Positions 1 through 8,149 of a stretch of 64,000 bases of DNA are shown one piece after another; positions within the stretch are counted from its first letter, which is position 1, and each line of letters begins with the position of its first letter. Source of the stretch: Marivita sp965656765 (GTDB taxonomy: Bacteria > Pseudomonadota > Alphaproteobacteria > Rhodobacterales > Rhodobacteraceae); contig NZ_CBFHLV010000006.1 of NCBI RefSeq assembly GCF_965656765.1, forward strand, positions 1-64,000. The letters are read 5' to 3'. Under the pieces are notes generated by a model that made no database searches, was not told the DNA's origin, and worked only from the letters and a program-made list of their open reading frames with translations. Both the position numbers and the translations under genes were made by a program.

Positions 1-1
1 C

Positions 2-280
2 GTCCGGGCCTATCCAGCGGCGACGGCGGAGGCCTGGATAGACGGCCATGTCCGCGCGTTTGACTTCTTCGGCGGGGTGCCGCAGTCGGTGCTCTACGAC
101 AACGACCGCGGCCTGGTGTCGAAGATCCAACCGGACGGCACGCGCATCCGCGCCGCGCTGTTCAGCGGCTTGCAGTCGCATTACCTGTTTCGGGATCGCT
201 ATGGTCGGCCCGGGAAGGGGAACGACAAGGGCGCTGTCGAGGGGATGGTCGGCTACGTCGCACGGGGTTTGCGCCATGGC
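2..280 (+). pseudogene. istA: IS21 family transposase IstA, internal fragment
   Basis: The frame is open from base 2 and reads as the catalytic core of IstA. It has the residues AFDFFGGVP, then LYDN around the second catalytic Asp, then GNDKGAVEGMVGYV, where the Glu is the third acidic residue of the DDE triad. After VGYV the usual RRNF continuation is lost and the sequence crosses into the opposite-strand tail-protein relic near base 280. The 5' part lies outside the window and the C-terminus is missing, so this copy cannot be active. Confidence 0.8.
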
Positions 281-1197
281 TGCTCTACATGGGCGACTGA
301 AAACGGCCGCAGACCCACGCCAACCGGGTTGAAGGAGGCCGCGACATATGTCTCGTCGCTGACAGACCGGCTTGCAGGACCGATGCGCCAGTTCCACGGC
401 AGCCCGAGATCGGCCTCGGCGAACGCGGGCTGACCCACCTCGGTGGCATTGTCGGAATACGGGTTCGGCAACGCGTTGTCCGGCGGCACGTCCATCAGGA
501 TGAACGGATAGAAGGTCACCTTCAGCCCACGGGCCTTCATCTCCTGGATTGCCTGCACCACAGCGAAGTCAGCAGGCGTGCCGCCATAGACCGGACGATT
601 CTGGTCGTCGCAGCTGACAAGAAAGGCATTCGCCCGGCTGACACCATTCACGGACCATGTCGACGACGTGGTCGATTTCGCGGTGACCTCGACCCCGGGT
701 CGCACCTTGCAATTGCCTGCCCGAAGATCGTCTCCGAACCAGGCCACCACCAGAGACACACTTTCGACCTTCGGTGCCATGGCCTGCAGGCGGTCCAGCG
801 CCACCACCATGTCGGCAGTGTCGGTCAGTGCATTGAGGTTCTCGGGCTCGGACGAGCCGCCTCCGCCCTTCCGGATGCCCTGCGTGGCATAGGCGAACTC
901 ACCTGAGGCCGGGATCATGGAGACCGCTTGTGTGAGACCCTCTGCCGTGTCCGGGTCGGCCAGCGGGCGGAACACCTCGAAACTCAGCTGCGGGATGCGG
1001 TTGGCCGAAGTGATGCGCAGGTTGTCCATCCGCGCACCCTCGATCCTCTGGGTTGGCGCGAGGGACGAGATAATCCAGCTGTCGACAACCGAGCCGATGG
1101 TGGAGCCGATGAAGCCACCGATGGTGGCGGCGCTGACGCCGAGGATCGCGCCGCCAATACTGCCGCCAATGGCGGCACCGAGAACGAGAGTGGCCAT
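281..1197 (-). pseudogene. GTA orfg15-like phage tail protein (TIM-barrel type), deleted and truncated
   Basis: The N-terminus starts with a glycine-rich run typical of the large GTA/phage host-specificity tail protein (MATLVLGAA, then GVSAATIGGFIG). It then jumps to motifs that lie well inside the family: PQLSFEVFRP, GEFAYAT, SLVVAWFGDDLR, YGGTPAD and VTFYPFILMD. The spacing suggests an internal deletion of roughly a hundred residues between residues 63 and 70. The C-terminal two-thirds of the usual ~1300-residue protein is replaced by the IstA fragment. The gene upstream on the same strand is the NlpC relic, which is the GTA order orfg14-orfg15. A prophage origin rather than GTA is possible. 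It is surely non-functional. Confidence 0.75.
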
Positions 1198-1206
1198 GTG
1201 GGAATC

Positions 1207-1542
1207 TCAGCGTTGTGGAAACAGGAAGGCGAAGGCGATACGCCGCCGCCAAGATGGGGTAAGCAGTTCCTCGATCACGCCGAGGCGCTCATAGGCGTGG
1301 AGGAAACTGTCGGGCCCGGTGAGGATCCCAACATGCTTGGCGATGGCGCGGGGCTTCATGCGGAAGAGAACCAGCGCCCCGGGATCGGCCACCGCAGGTT
1401 CCACCTCGATCATCATCCGGCGTGCGCCCTCGGCCAGCACCTCGCGCGGCCCGGTCTCGCCCCAGTCGCGGCTGTAGGGCGGGATCGGGAACGGCTCGGG
1501 GCCGACCACCTCGCGCCAGACGCCGCGGGCCAGCCCAAGGCA
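1207..1542 (-). pseudogene. GTA orfg14-like NlpC/P60 cell-wall peptidase, N-terminally truncated
   Basis: The frame can be followed from the catalytic-Cys region (CLGLARGVWREV at about 1542-1507) to the stop at 1207. It continues with PPYSRDW, LVLFRM and KHVGIL, where the His is the expected second catalytic residue, and ends in WRRRIAFAF. This matches the C-terminal three quarters of the GTA/phage NlpC family peptidase that opens the host peptidoglycan. The N-terminus, including the usual GADC context just before Cys, is replaced by unrelated sequence. The gap to the next tail gene is only 9 bases, as in the GTA cluster. Confidence 0.75.
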
Positions 1543-1638
1543 AGGACGCAGCCCGTGAGATCGAGAGGCGTCGTCATGAGATCCAGCAACTCGAGCGTCT
1601 GCGTGGCACCAAACTCATCGTCGAATGCGAGAACGTCA

Positions 1639-1800
1639 TCACGCTTTATCATTCCGACCGGAAGCCATCTCGCGCAACCGGTCGAGGAGCGCGCCGGTCA
1701 GCCGCTCGGTGCCGAAGGTCTCGGTCCATTCATCGAAGGGCAGATTGCTGGTGATCAGCGTGGCGCCGCGCTCGTAGCGCTGGGAGAAGAGGTGGTCCTG
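1639..1800 (-). pseudogene. istB: IS21 helper ATPase IstB, C-terminal fragment
   Basis: The minus-strand frame reads SQRYERGATLITSNLP, FDEWTETFG and ERLTGALLDRL, the well-conserved C-terminal part of the IS21 IstB AAA+ helper protein. The usual continuation after DRL is missing and the frame ends after 11 unrelated residues. Upstream, towards higher coordinates, the match stops where the IS630 fragment begins. Walker A and B are absent, so this is a dead remnant. It lies in the opposite direction to the IstA fragment, so the two pieces are not a simple co-linear IS21 copy. Confidence 0.75.
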
Positions 1801-1801
1801 G

Positions 1802-2329
1802 TTTTTCGACCAGCCCGAGCGATTGATCTTTCTGGACGAAACCGGCACCGACACAAACATGACCCGGTCCCATGGCCGGTGCCCGAAAGGCCGGCGTCTC
1901 AAGGGGAGCGCACCGTTTCGGCGATGGGGCAACCAGACCTTGATTGCGGGCTTGTCCACCGAAGGGATCGTCGCACCGTGGGTGATCTCGGGCGCGATGG
2001 ATCGAGACGCCTTTGATACCTACGTCGAAAAGGTCCTCGCTCCCGAGCTCGAGCCCGGCACCGTCGTCATCCTCGACAACCTGGCCACCCACAAGACCGA
2101 CAAGGCCGCGGCGTTGCTCAAGGCCAATGGGTGTTGGTTTCTGTTTCTGCCACCCTACAGCCCCGATCTCAACCCGATAGAAATGGCCTTCTCCAAGCTC
2201 AAGGCCCATCTCCGACGGATCGGCGCAAGAACCTTCGATCACCTCATCAGCGCAATCGGCGAGATCTGCGATCTCTTCAACCCGGAAGAATGCTGGAACT
2301 TCTTCAAAGCCGCCGGATACACCTCATGA
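1802..2329 (+). pseudogene. IS630 family transposase, C-terminal DDE domain
   Basis: The reading frame enters at about 1802 without a start and carries the complete DDE core. The first Asp is in IFLDETGT, the second in VILDNLATHK, and the Glu follows DLNPIEMAFSKLK; it ends GYTS-stop. The N-terminal helix-turn-helix ORF that IS630 elements need is absent, replaced by the istB fragment. The internal ATG at 1823 is probably not a natural start. The stop overlaps the first bases of the IS3 fragment frame, which shows how tightly the elements are fused. Confidence 0.85.
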
Positions 2330-2793
2330 ATAAGTGGAAACGCTGTATCGATGTCTTTGCCCGCTTTATCGTTGGTTGGCAGGTCTCCTCGTCGCCCAAT
2401 ACCAAGTTGGTATTAGACGCTCTTGACCAGGCGCTTGCTGCCAGAAATCCGGATCGTGACAGGCTCACCCACCACAGTGATCGCGGCGTTCAATACCTGT
2501 CCATCAAGTATACTGAACGTCTTGAAGACGCCAAAATCGGTGCCTCGGTTGGCAGCGTTGGAGACTCTTACGACAATGCTCTCGCAGAGACGATCAACGG
2601 CCTCTACAAGACCGAAGTCATCGAGCATGAGGGGCCTTGGTCTGGGAAGAAGGACGTCGAAATGGCCACCCTGCAGTGGGTCTATTGGTACAACACGAAA
2701 CGCCTCTTTGGACCGCTCGGATATATCTCACCCGCAACCGCAGAAAGGAACTTTTACAACGCAGAGCTCACGGCTAAAATAGCCGCTGAGTGA
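2326..2793 (+). pseudogene. IS3 family transposase OrfB, C-terminal half
   Basis: From about 2340 the frame encodes the rve integrase core of IS3 OrfB: the first Asp is in CIDVFAR, the second in HHSDRGVQY, and the Glu in NALAETINGLYK, ending with the family tail WVYWYNTKRL and SPATAERNFY. OrfA and the N-terminal half of OrfB are missing. Fusion to the end of the IS630 frame is exact (ATGA overlap at 2326-2329). The copy keeps its right terminal repeat (2807-2830) but no left one is seen in this window. Confidence 0.85.
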
Positions 2794-3330
2794 CGAACTC
2801 CAACATCTCCGGAAAACCCGGTCTGGTTCAGTCTGCGCGATGGTCAGAATGTCAGACGGTCTTTCCAGACCGGCATACTGAAGTCCGGCCTGCAAGTGGC
2901 TGTCATCAAGGGTTGAGACGCCCAGTGCGGCAATGGCCCCAACGACCAGACCAGCTGCGTTCCGGCGGCCCGTCGCACGCGGGTTCACAATGCGGACTGC
3001 ATTCGCGAGGTAAAAGACAATGAGTCCGATCAACAGGATCGAAATGCCGTTCATCGCATAGCTAATGAATTGTACCGGCCAACCGGACTGGATCAGAAGT
3101 GTCTGAACTGCTTCAGGGTTGTTCGCTGTGAACAATGCGGTGACTGCAAGCCCAAATCCGAAGATCGTCATCATGACTGGATTGTCGTACTTACGCGAAG
3201 CTTTCTTGCCCATTTCCCAAGGCTTGCGGTCTTCGCGTTCCTTGATGGGGATCGATGCAAACGCTGGATCAAGCCGCTGGATGCGGGCGTTGAAATCGTT
3301 ACGATCTTGTTTTCGTTGTACCTGTCTCAT
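2728..3330 (-). pseudogene. Membrane protein of unknown function, 3' end cut off by IS3
   Basis: The preferred start is the ATG at 3330 (MRQVQRKQDR), because the upstream 18 residues look non-coding. A basic soluble N-terminus of about 60 residues is followed by hydrophobic segments around FGFGLAVTALF, ISILLIGLIVFYLANAV and GLVVGAIAALG. Native sequence stops near SDILTIAQT at the IS3 border (about 2831). The last ~34 residues are read from the IS3 end and the complement of its transposase. I do not recognise the family. It is convergent with the IS fragments, and it is unclear whether the shortened protein still works. Confidence 0.6.
2807..2830 (+). repeat. Right terminal inverted repeat of the IS3 element
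   Basis: Fourteen bases after the OrfB stop lies a run starting CTCCGGAAAACCCGG and ending GGTTCA. Read in reverse it begins TGAACC and continues into CGGGTTTTCCGGAG, the form typical of IS3-family ends. Immediately beyond it the frame of the truncated membrane-protein gene becomes coherent, so 2830/2831 is the element boundary. Confidence 0.7.
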
Positions 3331-3439
3331 GGCGTTAACTATTCGCGTGAAAATGTGTTCACAATTAGATCGCCGTGGGGCCAATATACGAAAGATAATT
3401 TCCTTTTAACTTAAGTGCTGCAAGGTCGGGCATTTCCGT

Positions 3440-4822
3440 TCAGGCTTGTTGTTCGCGCAATGCATCAAGGATGCGCGCCCAGCTTCTTGTGCCTTTATGA
3501 AAACTCTCGACGTCGTATTTCTCGTTTGGGCTGTGAATTTGGTCGTCATCTTTGCCAAACCCGATCAACATGGATTCCGTTCCAAGCAAAGATTGGAAGT
3601 AACCTGCAACGGGGATCGATCCACCGCTGCCGATAAAGGCTGCCTCATCCGGCCATTCATTGCTCAGCGCGATGCGTGCTTTTTCAAAAGCTGGGTTGTC
3701 GATTGACATGACCGAGGCTGGCGCAGCGCCATCGCTGTTGAAAGCTACCGCAAAGTCGCGGGGCAACATGTCCTGAACCATCGCCCGGAAGCTTTTGTCG
3801 ATGGCGATGGGGTCTTGGTCACCGACGAGTCGAAAGCTGATTTTGGCTTCGGCTTTCGAGGGCAACACTGTCTTAAAGCCTGCGCCTTGATATCCGCCTC
3901 CGATCCCATTGACCTCGCAGGTGGGGCGTGCCCAGATCATTTCCAATGCGCTACGACCGGCTTCGCCAGCAAGTTCGGAGAGCCCCACGTCATTAAGAAA
4001 AGCCTTGTGATCAAAGCCAAGCGCGTCCCATTGCGCGCGCATGTCCTCTGAGATGTCCGATACGCCATCATAGAATCCGGGGACTGTCACCTTACCGTTG
4101 TCGTCATGCAGGGCGGCGATAATCTTGGAAAGAACCCGGATCGGGTTCATTGCCGCGCCGCCATACATGCCCGAGTGCAGATCGCGGCTGGGGCCAGTGA
4201 TGGTGACTTCTTCTTTCAACATCCCCCGTAGCATCGTTGTGATCGCGGGCACGCGGCTGTCGTAAAGACCTGTGTCGCAGATCAAGGCGATATCGGCTTT
4301 CAGCTCGTCCGCGTTTTCCTTCAGAAAGGGGACAAGTGACGGAGACCCCGATTCCTCTTCACCTTCAAAAAAGAAAGTGATCTTGCAGGGAAGGGTGCCT
4401 TTTTCAGCCTTCCAAGCACGGCAGGCCTCGATAAAGGTCATGAGCTGACCTTTGTCGTCAGATGTTCCGCGACCGCGAATGACTTTACCCTTCGGCGTGT
4501 CTTCGATTTGTGGGTCGAAAGGGTCATTGTCCCAAAGGTCCAGCGGATCAACTGGCTGCACATCATAATGACCGTAGAATAATAGGTGTGGGCCGGGGCC
4601 ATCTACATGACCGACCACCATCGGATGCCCGGGTGTGGGCCGTTTTTCCGCATCTATCCCAAGGGACCGAAGATCTGCGACCAGCCAGTCGGCGGCCTTG
4701 TCGCAATTTGTGGCAAATGCAGGGTCCGTTGAGATCGACGCAATGCGCAGAAAATCCTTAAGGCGCTCGAGGCTGTCCGGGAGATTGGAATCAATACGTG
4801 CAAGGACGGGATCAACGGACAT
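3440..4822 (-). CDS. M20/M25/M40 family metallo-dipeptidase
   Basis: A 460-residue zinc peptidase that should hydrolyse dipeptides or short N-acyl amino acid substrates in the cytoplasm. It has the first metal ligand and catalytic Asp in GHYDVQP, the bridging Asp in GTSDDKG, the catalytic Glu pair in EGEEESGS, and CDTG; the dimerisation domain lies in the middle, and the last metal His is in DQIHSPNE near the C-terminus. The length is normal for the carnosinase-like (CNDP/DapE-related) branch. It is transcribed divergently from hemA, with 285 bases between them that contain an FNR box. The physiological substrate cannot be told from sequence. Confidence 0.9.
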   Translation of the reverse strand: MSVDPVLARIDSNLPDSLERLKDFLRIASISTDPAFATNCDKAADWLVADLRSLGIDAEKRPTPGHPMVVGHVDGPGPHLLFYGHYDVQPVDPLDLWDNDPFDPQIEDTPKGKVIRGRGTSDDKGQLMTFIEACRAWKAEKGTLPCKITFFFEGEEESGSPSLVPFLKENADELKADIALICDTGLYDSRVPAITTMLRGMLKEEVTITGPSRDLHSGMYGGAAMNPIRVLSKIIAALHDDNGKVTVPGFYDGVSDISEDMRAQWDALGFDHKAFLNDVGLSELAGEAGRSALEMIWARPTCEVNGIGGGYQGAGFKTVLPSKAEAKISFRLVGDQDPIAIDKSFRAMVQDMLPRDFAVAFNSDGAAPASVMSIDNPAFEKARIALSNEWPDEAAFIGSGGSIPVAGYFQSLLGTESMLIGFGKDDDQIHSPNEKYDVESFHKGTRSWARILDALREQQA

Positions 4823-4963
4823 TTTCGGGCTCCTTCTGGTGTTTGGTGTGACCGTATCACTGCTTATCGGACTGTCCAGAGCACTCCGATGGGGGCTTCA
4901 TCTGCAAATGGTGTGCAAAAAATGTAGTTTTTACAGGCCGTTCATTGCAAAGCGAAGTCGGGC

Positions 4964-4977
4964 TTGATGCAGATCAA
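4964..4977. promoter_or_regulatory. Perfect FNR/FnrL binding site upstream of hemA
   Basis: The sequence TTGATGCAGATCAA is an exact TTGAT-N4-ATCAA palindrome. It lies 130 bases before the proposed hemA start and 141 bases before the divergent dipeptidase start. FnrL is known to activate hemA in Rhodobacter sphaeroides under low oxygen, so oxygen control of haem (and possibly bacteriochlorophyll) precursor supply is the natural reading. No mapped promoter is available to fix activator versus repressor position. Confidence 0.85.
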
Positions 4978-5107
4978 GGCTGCGACGGTTGGTCATTCCT
5001 TAAGCACATTGTCATGCGGATATGTGATCTATATCCATTCTAAAACGTGAATGCGACACGGGGTGATGGAGAACACCTTTGAAGATCGCAGACTGAAGGA
5101 GACGCCG

Positions 5108-6331
5108 GTGAACTACGCAGACAAACTTGACGATGCTCTTAATCGTTTGCACGACGAGGGCCGTTACCGGACCTTTATCGATATTGAGCGTCAGAATGGT
5201 CAGTTCCCGCATGCGGTTTGGCGGAAGGAAGATGGCTCCGAACAGGATATCACGGTTTGGTGCGGCAACGATTATCTCGGTATGGGCCAGCACCCGGCGG
5301 TTCTTGAAGCCATGCACGAGGCGCTTGATGCCACTGGCGCAGGTTCGGGCGGCACACGCAACATTTCCGGCACGACGGTTTACCACAAACGGCTCGAGGC
5401 TGAATTGGCCGATCTGCATCAGAAAGAATCCGCGTTGCTGTTCACCTCGGCGTACATCGCGAATGATGCGACGCTGTCGACACTGCCCAAGCTTTTTCCC
5501 GGACTGATCATTTACTCAGACGCGCTCAATCATGCGTCGATGATCGAAGGAGTGCGTCGCAACGGCGGTGCCAAGCGCATTTTCCGCCACAACGATGTCG
5601 AACATCTTCGTGAATTGATGGCCGCAGATGATCCTGCAGCACCAAAGGTGATCGCGTTTGAATCGATCTATTCGATGGATGGCGATTTCGGCCCGATCGC
5701 GGCAATCTGTGATCTTGCCGATGAATTTGGCGCGCTGACCTACATCGACGAAGTCCATGCTGTTGGCATGTACGGCCCGCGCGGGGCAGGTGTGGCTGAA
5801 CGTGACGGGTTGATGGGCCGTATCGACATCATCAACGGCACATTGGCAAAAGCTTACGGCGTAATGGGCGGGTATATCGCGTCTTCTGCCAAGATGTGTG
5901 ATGCGATCCGGTCTTATGCGCCGGGCTTTATCTTCACCACTTCCTTGCCGCCTGCCGTGGCTGCTGGGGCTGCGGCCTCTGTCGCGCATCTTAAGACGGA
6001 TCAGTCTTTGCGCGATCAGCACCAATTGCAGGCGCGCATCCTCAAGATGCGGCTCAAAGGGTTGGGTCTGCCCATTGTCGATCATGGCAGCCATATTATT
6101 CCGGTGATCGTGGGCGATCCGGTTCATACCAAACAGATGTCAGACATGATGCTTGACCGGTTTGGCATCTACGTCCAGCCGATCAATTATCCGACTGTTC
6201 CGCGGGGAACAGAACGTCTGCGGTTTACGCCGTCGCCGGTACACGGCTCGCAAGAGATCGATAAATTGGTACAAGCAATGGACGAACTTTGGGCGCATTG
6301 TGCGCTGAATCGCGCCGAACTTAGCGCCTAG
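5108..6331 (+). CDS. hemA: 5-aminolevulinate synthase (C4 pathway)
   Basis: It condenses glycine with succinyl-CoA to 5-aminolevulinate, the first step of tetrapyrrole synthesis, using PLP. Visible motifs are WCGNDYLGMG, GAGSGGTRNISG, DEVHAVGMYGPRG and the PLP lysine in GTLAKAYG at residue 248, the number known for the Rhodobacter enzyme. I chose the GTG at 5108 because AAGGAG sits 6 bases upstream and the resulting 407 residues match the family. An ATG at 5051 would add 19 residues with no homology. The FNR box upstream points to oxygen regulation. It is followed by a RodZ-like gene after 129 bases. Confidence 0.95.
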   Translation: MNYADKLDDALNRLHDEGRYRTFIDIERQNGQFPHAVWRKEDGSEQDITVWCGNDYLGMGQHPAVLEAMHEALDATGAGSGGTRNISGTTVYHKRLEAELADLHQKESALLFTSAYIANDATLSTLPKLFPGLIIYSDALNHASMIEGVRRNGGAKRIFRHNDVEHLRELMAADDPAAPKVIAFESIYSMDGDFGPIAAICDLADEFGALTYIDEVHAVGMYGPRGAGVAERDGLMGRIDIINGTLAKAYGVMGGYIASSAKMCDAIRSYAPGFIFTTSLPPAVAAGAAASVAHLKTDQSLRDQHQLQARILKMRLKGLGLPIVDHGSHIIPVIVGDPVHTKQMSDMMLDRFGIYVQPINYPTVPRGTERLRFTPSPVHGSQEIDKLVQAMDELWAHCALNRAELSA

Positions 6332-6460
6332 CACTTGGAATCAGTGCATTAAACCTTGTCGTATGTTATCTAAAGAGTAATAAAACGCGCGACTCGACTC
6401 ACCTGAGAACGCGCGACGCAGGCAGCGTGTTGACGGTAAGTACGACAAGGGGCAGCGAGT

Positions 6461-8041
6461 ATGATTGGGCGGAAATCCCCAAAGCTATCGCAGGATAAGG
6501 CTGAGGCCAAACCGCGTGGGTTCGATGATTTCGAACTCAGGCTTGGTGACGTCATGCGAGGGGAGCGCGCAACGCTCGGTAAATCATTGCTTGATGTGCA
6601 GCGTGAGTTGCGCATCAAAGCAAGCTATATTGCAGCCATCGAAAACTGTGATCCAACGGCATTTGATACGCCCGGCTTTATTGCCGGGTATGTGCGGTCC
6701 TACGCACGCTATCTTGGGATGGACCCGGACGATACATATGCCGTCTTCTGCGCGGAAAGCGGGTTTGAAACGGCGCACGGCATGTCAGACGCAGCGTCCT
6801 CGCGCAAGAACGCGGAAATTTCGCCCGTGTCGGGAACGACACAACCGCGTGATCCGTTTTCACAACCGGCTTTGCCCTTTGCTCCTGGAAGTGACTCCTT
6901 CCTGTCTCGGATTGAACCTGGCGCGGTAGGCTCAACACTCGTGCTCGCCTTGTTGTTGGGCGGTCTCGGATATGGCGGCTATTCGGTTTTGCAAGAAGTG
7001 CAGCGGGTTCAATTGGCACCCGTGGACCAGACGCCTGTTGTGCTATCCGATCTTGACCCGCTCCAGACCAGCACGCAACCAACCGAACCGTCAGACACCA
7101 GCGTTGAATCTGCGGCAGCTGCAGGTGTGTTTACACCGCCCGCCAACGTTGAGGCGTTTGACCGTCTGTACCGCCCGCAAGCGCTAGACGTGCCAGTGCT
7201 TGTTGCACGTGATGCGCCGATTTCCACATTGGATCCGAACAGCGTCGGCGCCTTCGCTCAGGTGGCGACCCAAAATCTACCAAGCGTGGATTTAGAGCCA
7301 GCTGCAGCGCAGTTCGCGTCTAATGCGCTTCCACAAGATGGAATCACCGTGATTGCCGCACGACCTGCTTGGGTCCGAGTGCGCGGCGATGACCGGTCGG
7401 TGATATTTGAGCGTGTGATGGCGGCTGGCGACACATGGACGGTTCCTGCCTCGCAATCTGATGCCTTGTTGAATGTCGGCGAAAGTGGTGCCGTGTATCT
7501 GTCGGTTAACGGTCAAACCATTGGGCCCGTTGGCCCCTCTGGTACTGTGACGTCCGATCTTGCGTTGGATGGTCCGACACTGGCCGCTATCCTTGAGCCT
7601 GCTGATCTCAGGGATGACCAAGATTTGTCTCGCGTGATGGCCGGTCTGGGCAAAGACACAACTCAGCCGACGATTGGCCAGCCCAAAATCCTCGAAGACA
7701 GCGCGCCGGGAGTGACCCTTGTCGCTGTGCGTCCTGCATGGATCAGGGTGCGCGCGGCGGATGGCACTGTCATTTACGAGACGATCATGAATGCGGGCGA
7801 CACCTATGAGGTCCCGGTGACCGAAGAACCGCCAACCTTGCGCGTTGGCGAATCCGGTGCGATCTATTTCGCGATGAACGGTCAGACCTATGGTCCGGCT
7901 GGCGACCGTGGGTCCGTCACGTCAAACCTCGCGCTGTCGGTCGATCAGCTCAGCCAAGCATATACGGTCGCTTCTATCGAAGCGGATAGCGATCTTGCCC
8001 GTGTCGTGGCAGAGCTCGAAGTCCAGCAACCTGCCGACTAA
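6461..8041 (+). CDS. RodZ-like helix-turn-helix membrane protein with two DUF4115 domains
   Basis: The protein has 526 residues. Residues 24-95 form the HTH_25 helix-turn-helix seen in the RodZ family (LGDVMRGERATLGKSL, then YIAAIENCDPTAF). A single transmembrane helix follows at about 155-178, so the N-terminus is cytoplasmic and the rest periplasmic. The periplasmic part carries two copies of the DUF4115 domain, one beginning ARPAWVRVR and one VRPAWIRVR, both ending in an NGQT-x-GP-x-G signature. RodZ proteins link MreB to the cell wall machinery. Duplicated DUF4115 is seen in alphaproteobacteria but less often than the single form. It precedes ispG. Confidence 0.85.
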   Translation: MIGRKSPKLSQDKAEAKPRGFDDFELRLGDVMRGERATLGKSLLDVQRELRIKASYIAAIENCDPTAFDTPGFIAGYVRSYARYLGMDPDDTYAVFCAESGFETAHGMSDAASSRKNAEISPVSGTTQPRDPFSQPALPFAPGSDSFLSRIEPGAVGSTLVLALLLGGLGYGGYSVLQEVQRVQLAPVDQTPVVLSDLDPLQTSTQPTEPSDTSVESAAAAGVFTPPANVEAFDRLYRPQALDVPVLVARDAPISTLDPNSVGAFAQVATQNLPSVDLEPAAAQFASNALPQDGITVIAARPAWVRVRGDDRSVIFERVMAAGDTWTVPASQSDALLNVGESGAVYLSVNGQTIGPVGPSGTVTSDLALDGPTLAAILEPADLRDDQDLSRVMAGLGKDTTQPTIGQPKILEDSAPGVTLVAVRPAWIRVRAADGTVIYETIMNAGDTYEVPVTEEPPTLRVGESGAIYFAMNGQTYGPAGDRGSVTSNLALSVDQLSQAYTVASIEADSDLARVVAELEVQQPAD

Positions 8042-8149
8042 GCGTCGCATCCCACGTCAGAATGCTTGAAGCACCCGTTCAGCGGGCCTAGCTATACGTT
8101 TGAATAAACTGTACAGTTTGGTTGACACTTTCCGTCGAAGGAGGGCTGC

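Larger units (their letters stand above)
1..2830. mobile_element. Mosaic of IS21, IS630 and IS3 remnants around decayed GTA/prophage tail genes
   Basis: No element here is intact. In order there is an IS21 IstA fragment (+), two GTA-type tail gene relics (-), an IS21 IstB fragment (-), an IS630 transposase lacking its N-terminal half (+) and the C-terminal half of an IS3 OrfB (+), closed by an IS3-like terminal inverted repeat. Each junction falls inside a conserved protein domain, so the pieces were joined by successive insertions and deletions. The stretch 1515-1640 has open frames in both directions that I cannot assign. Confidence 0.8.

Noticed and set aside
1515..1640. Open frames both ways between the NlpC and IstB relics
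   Set aside because: They look codable (plus strand AREIERRRHEIQQLERL) but I cannot assign a family, so no gene is claimed.
928..2016. Long plus-strand frame across the GTA and IS fragments
   Set aside because: It is antisense to the GTA relics and the IstB fragment and crosses several unrelated pieces; no family match.
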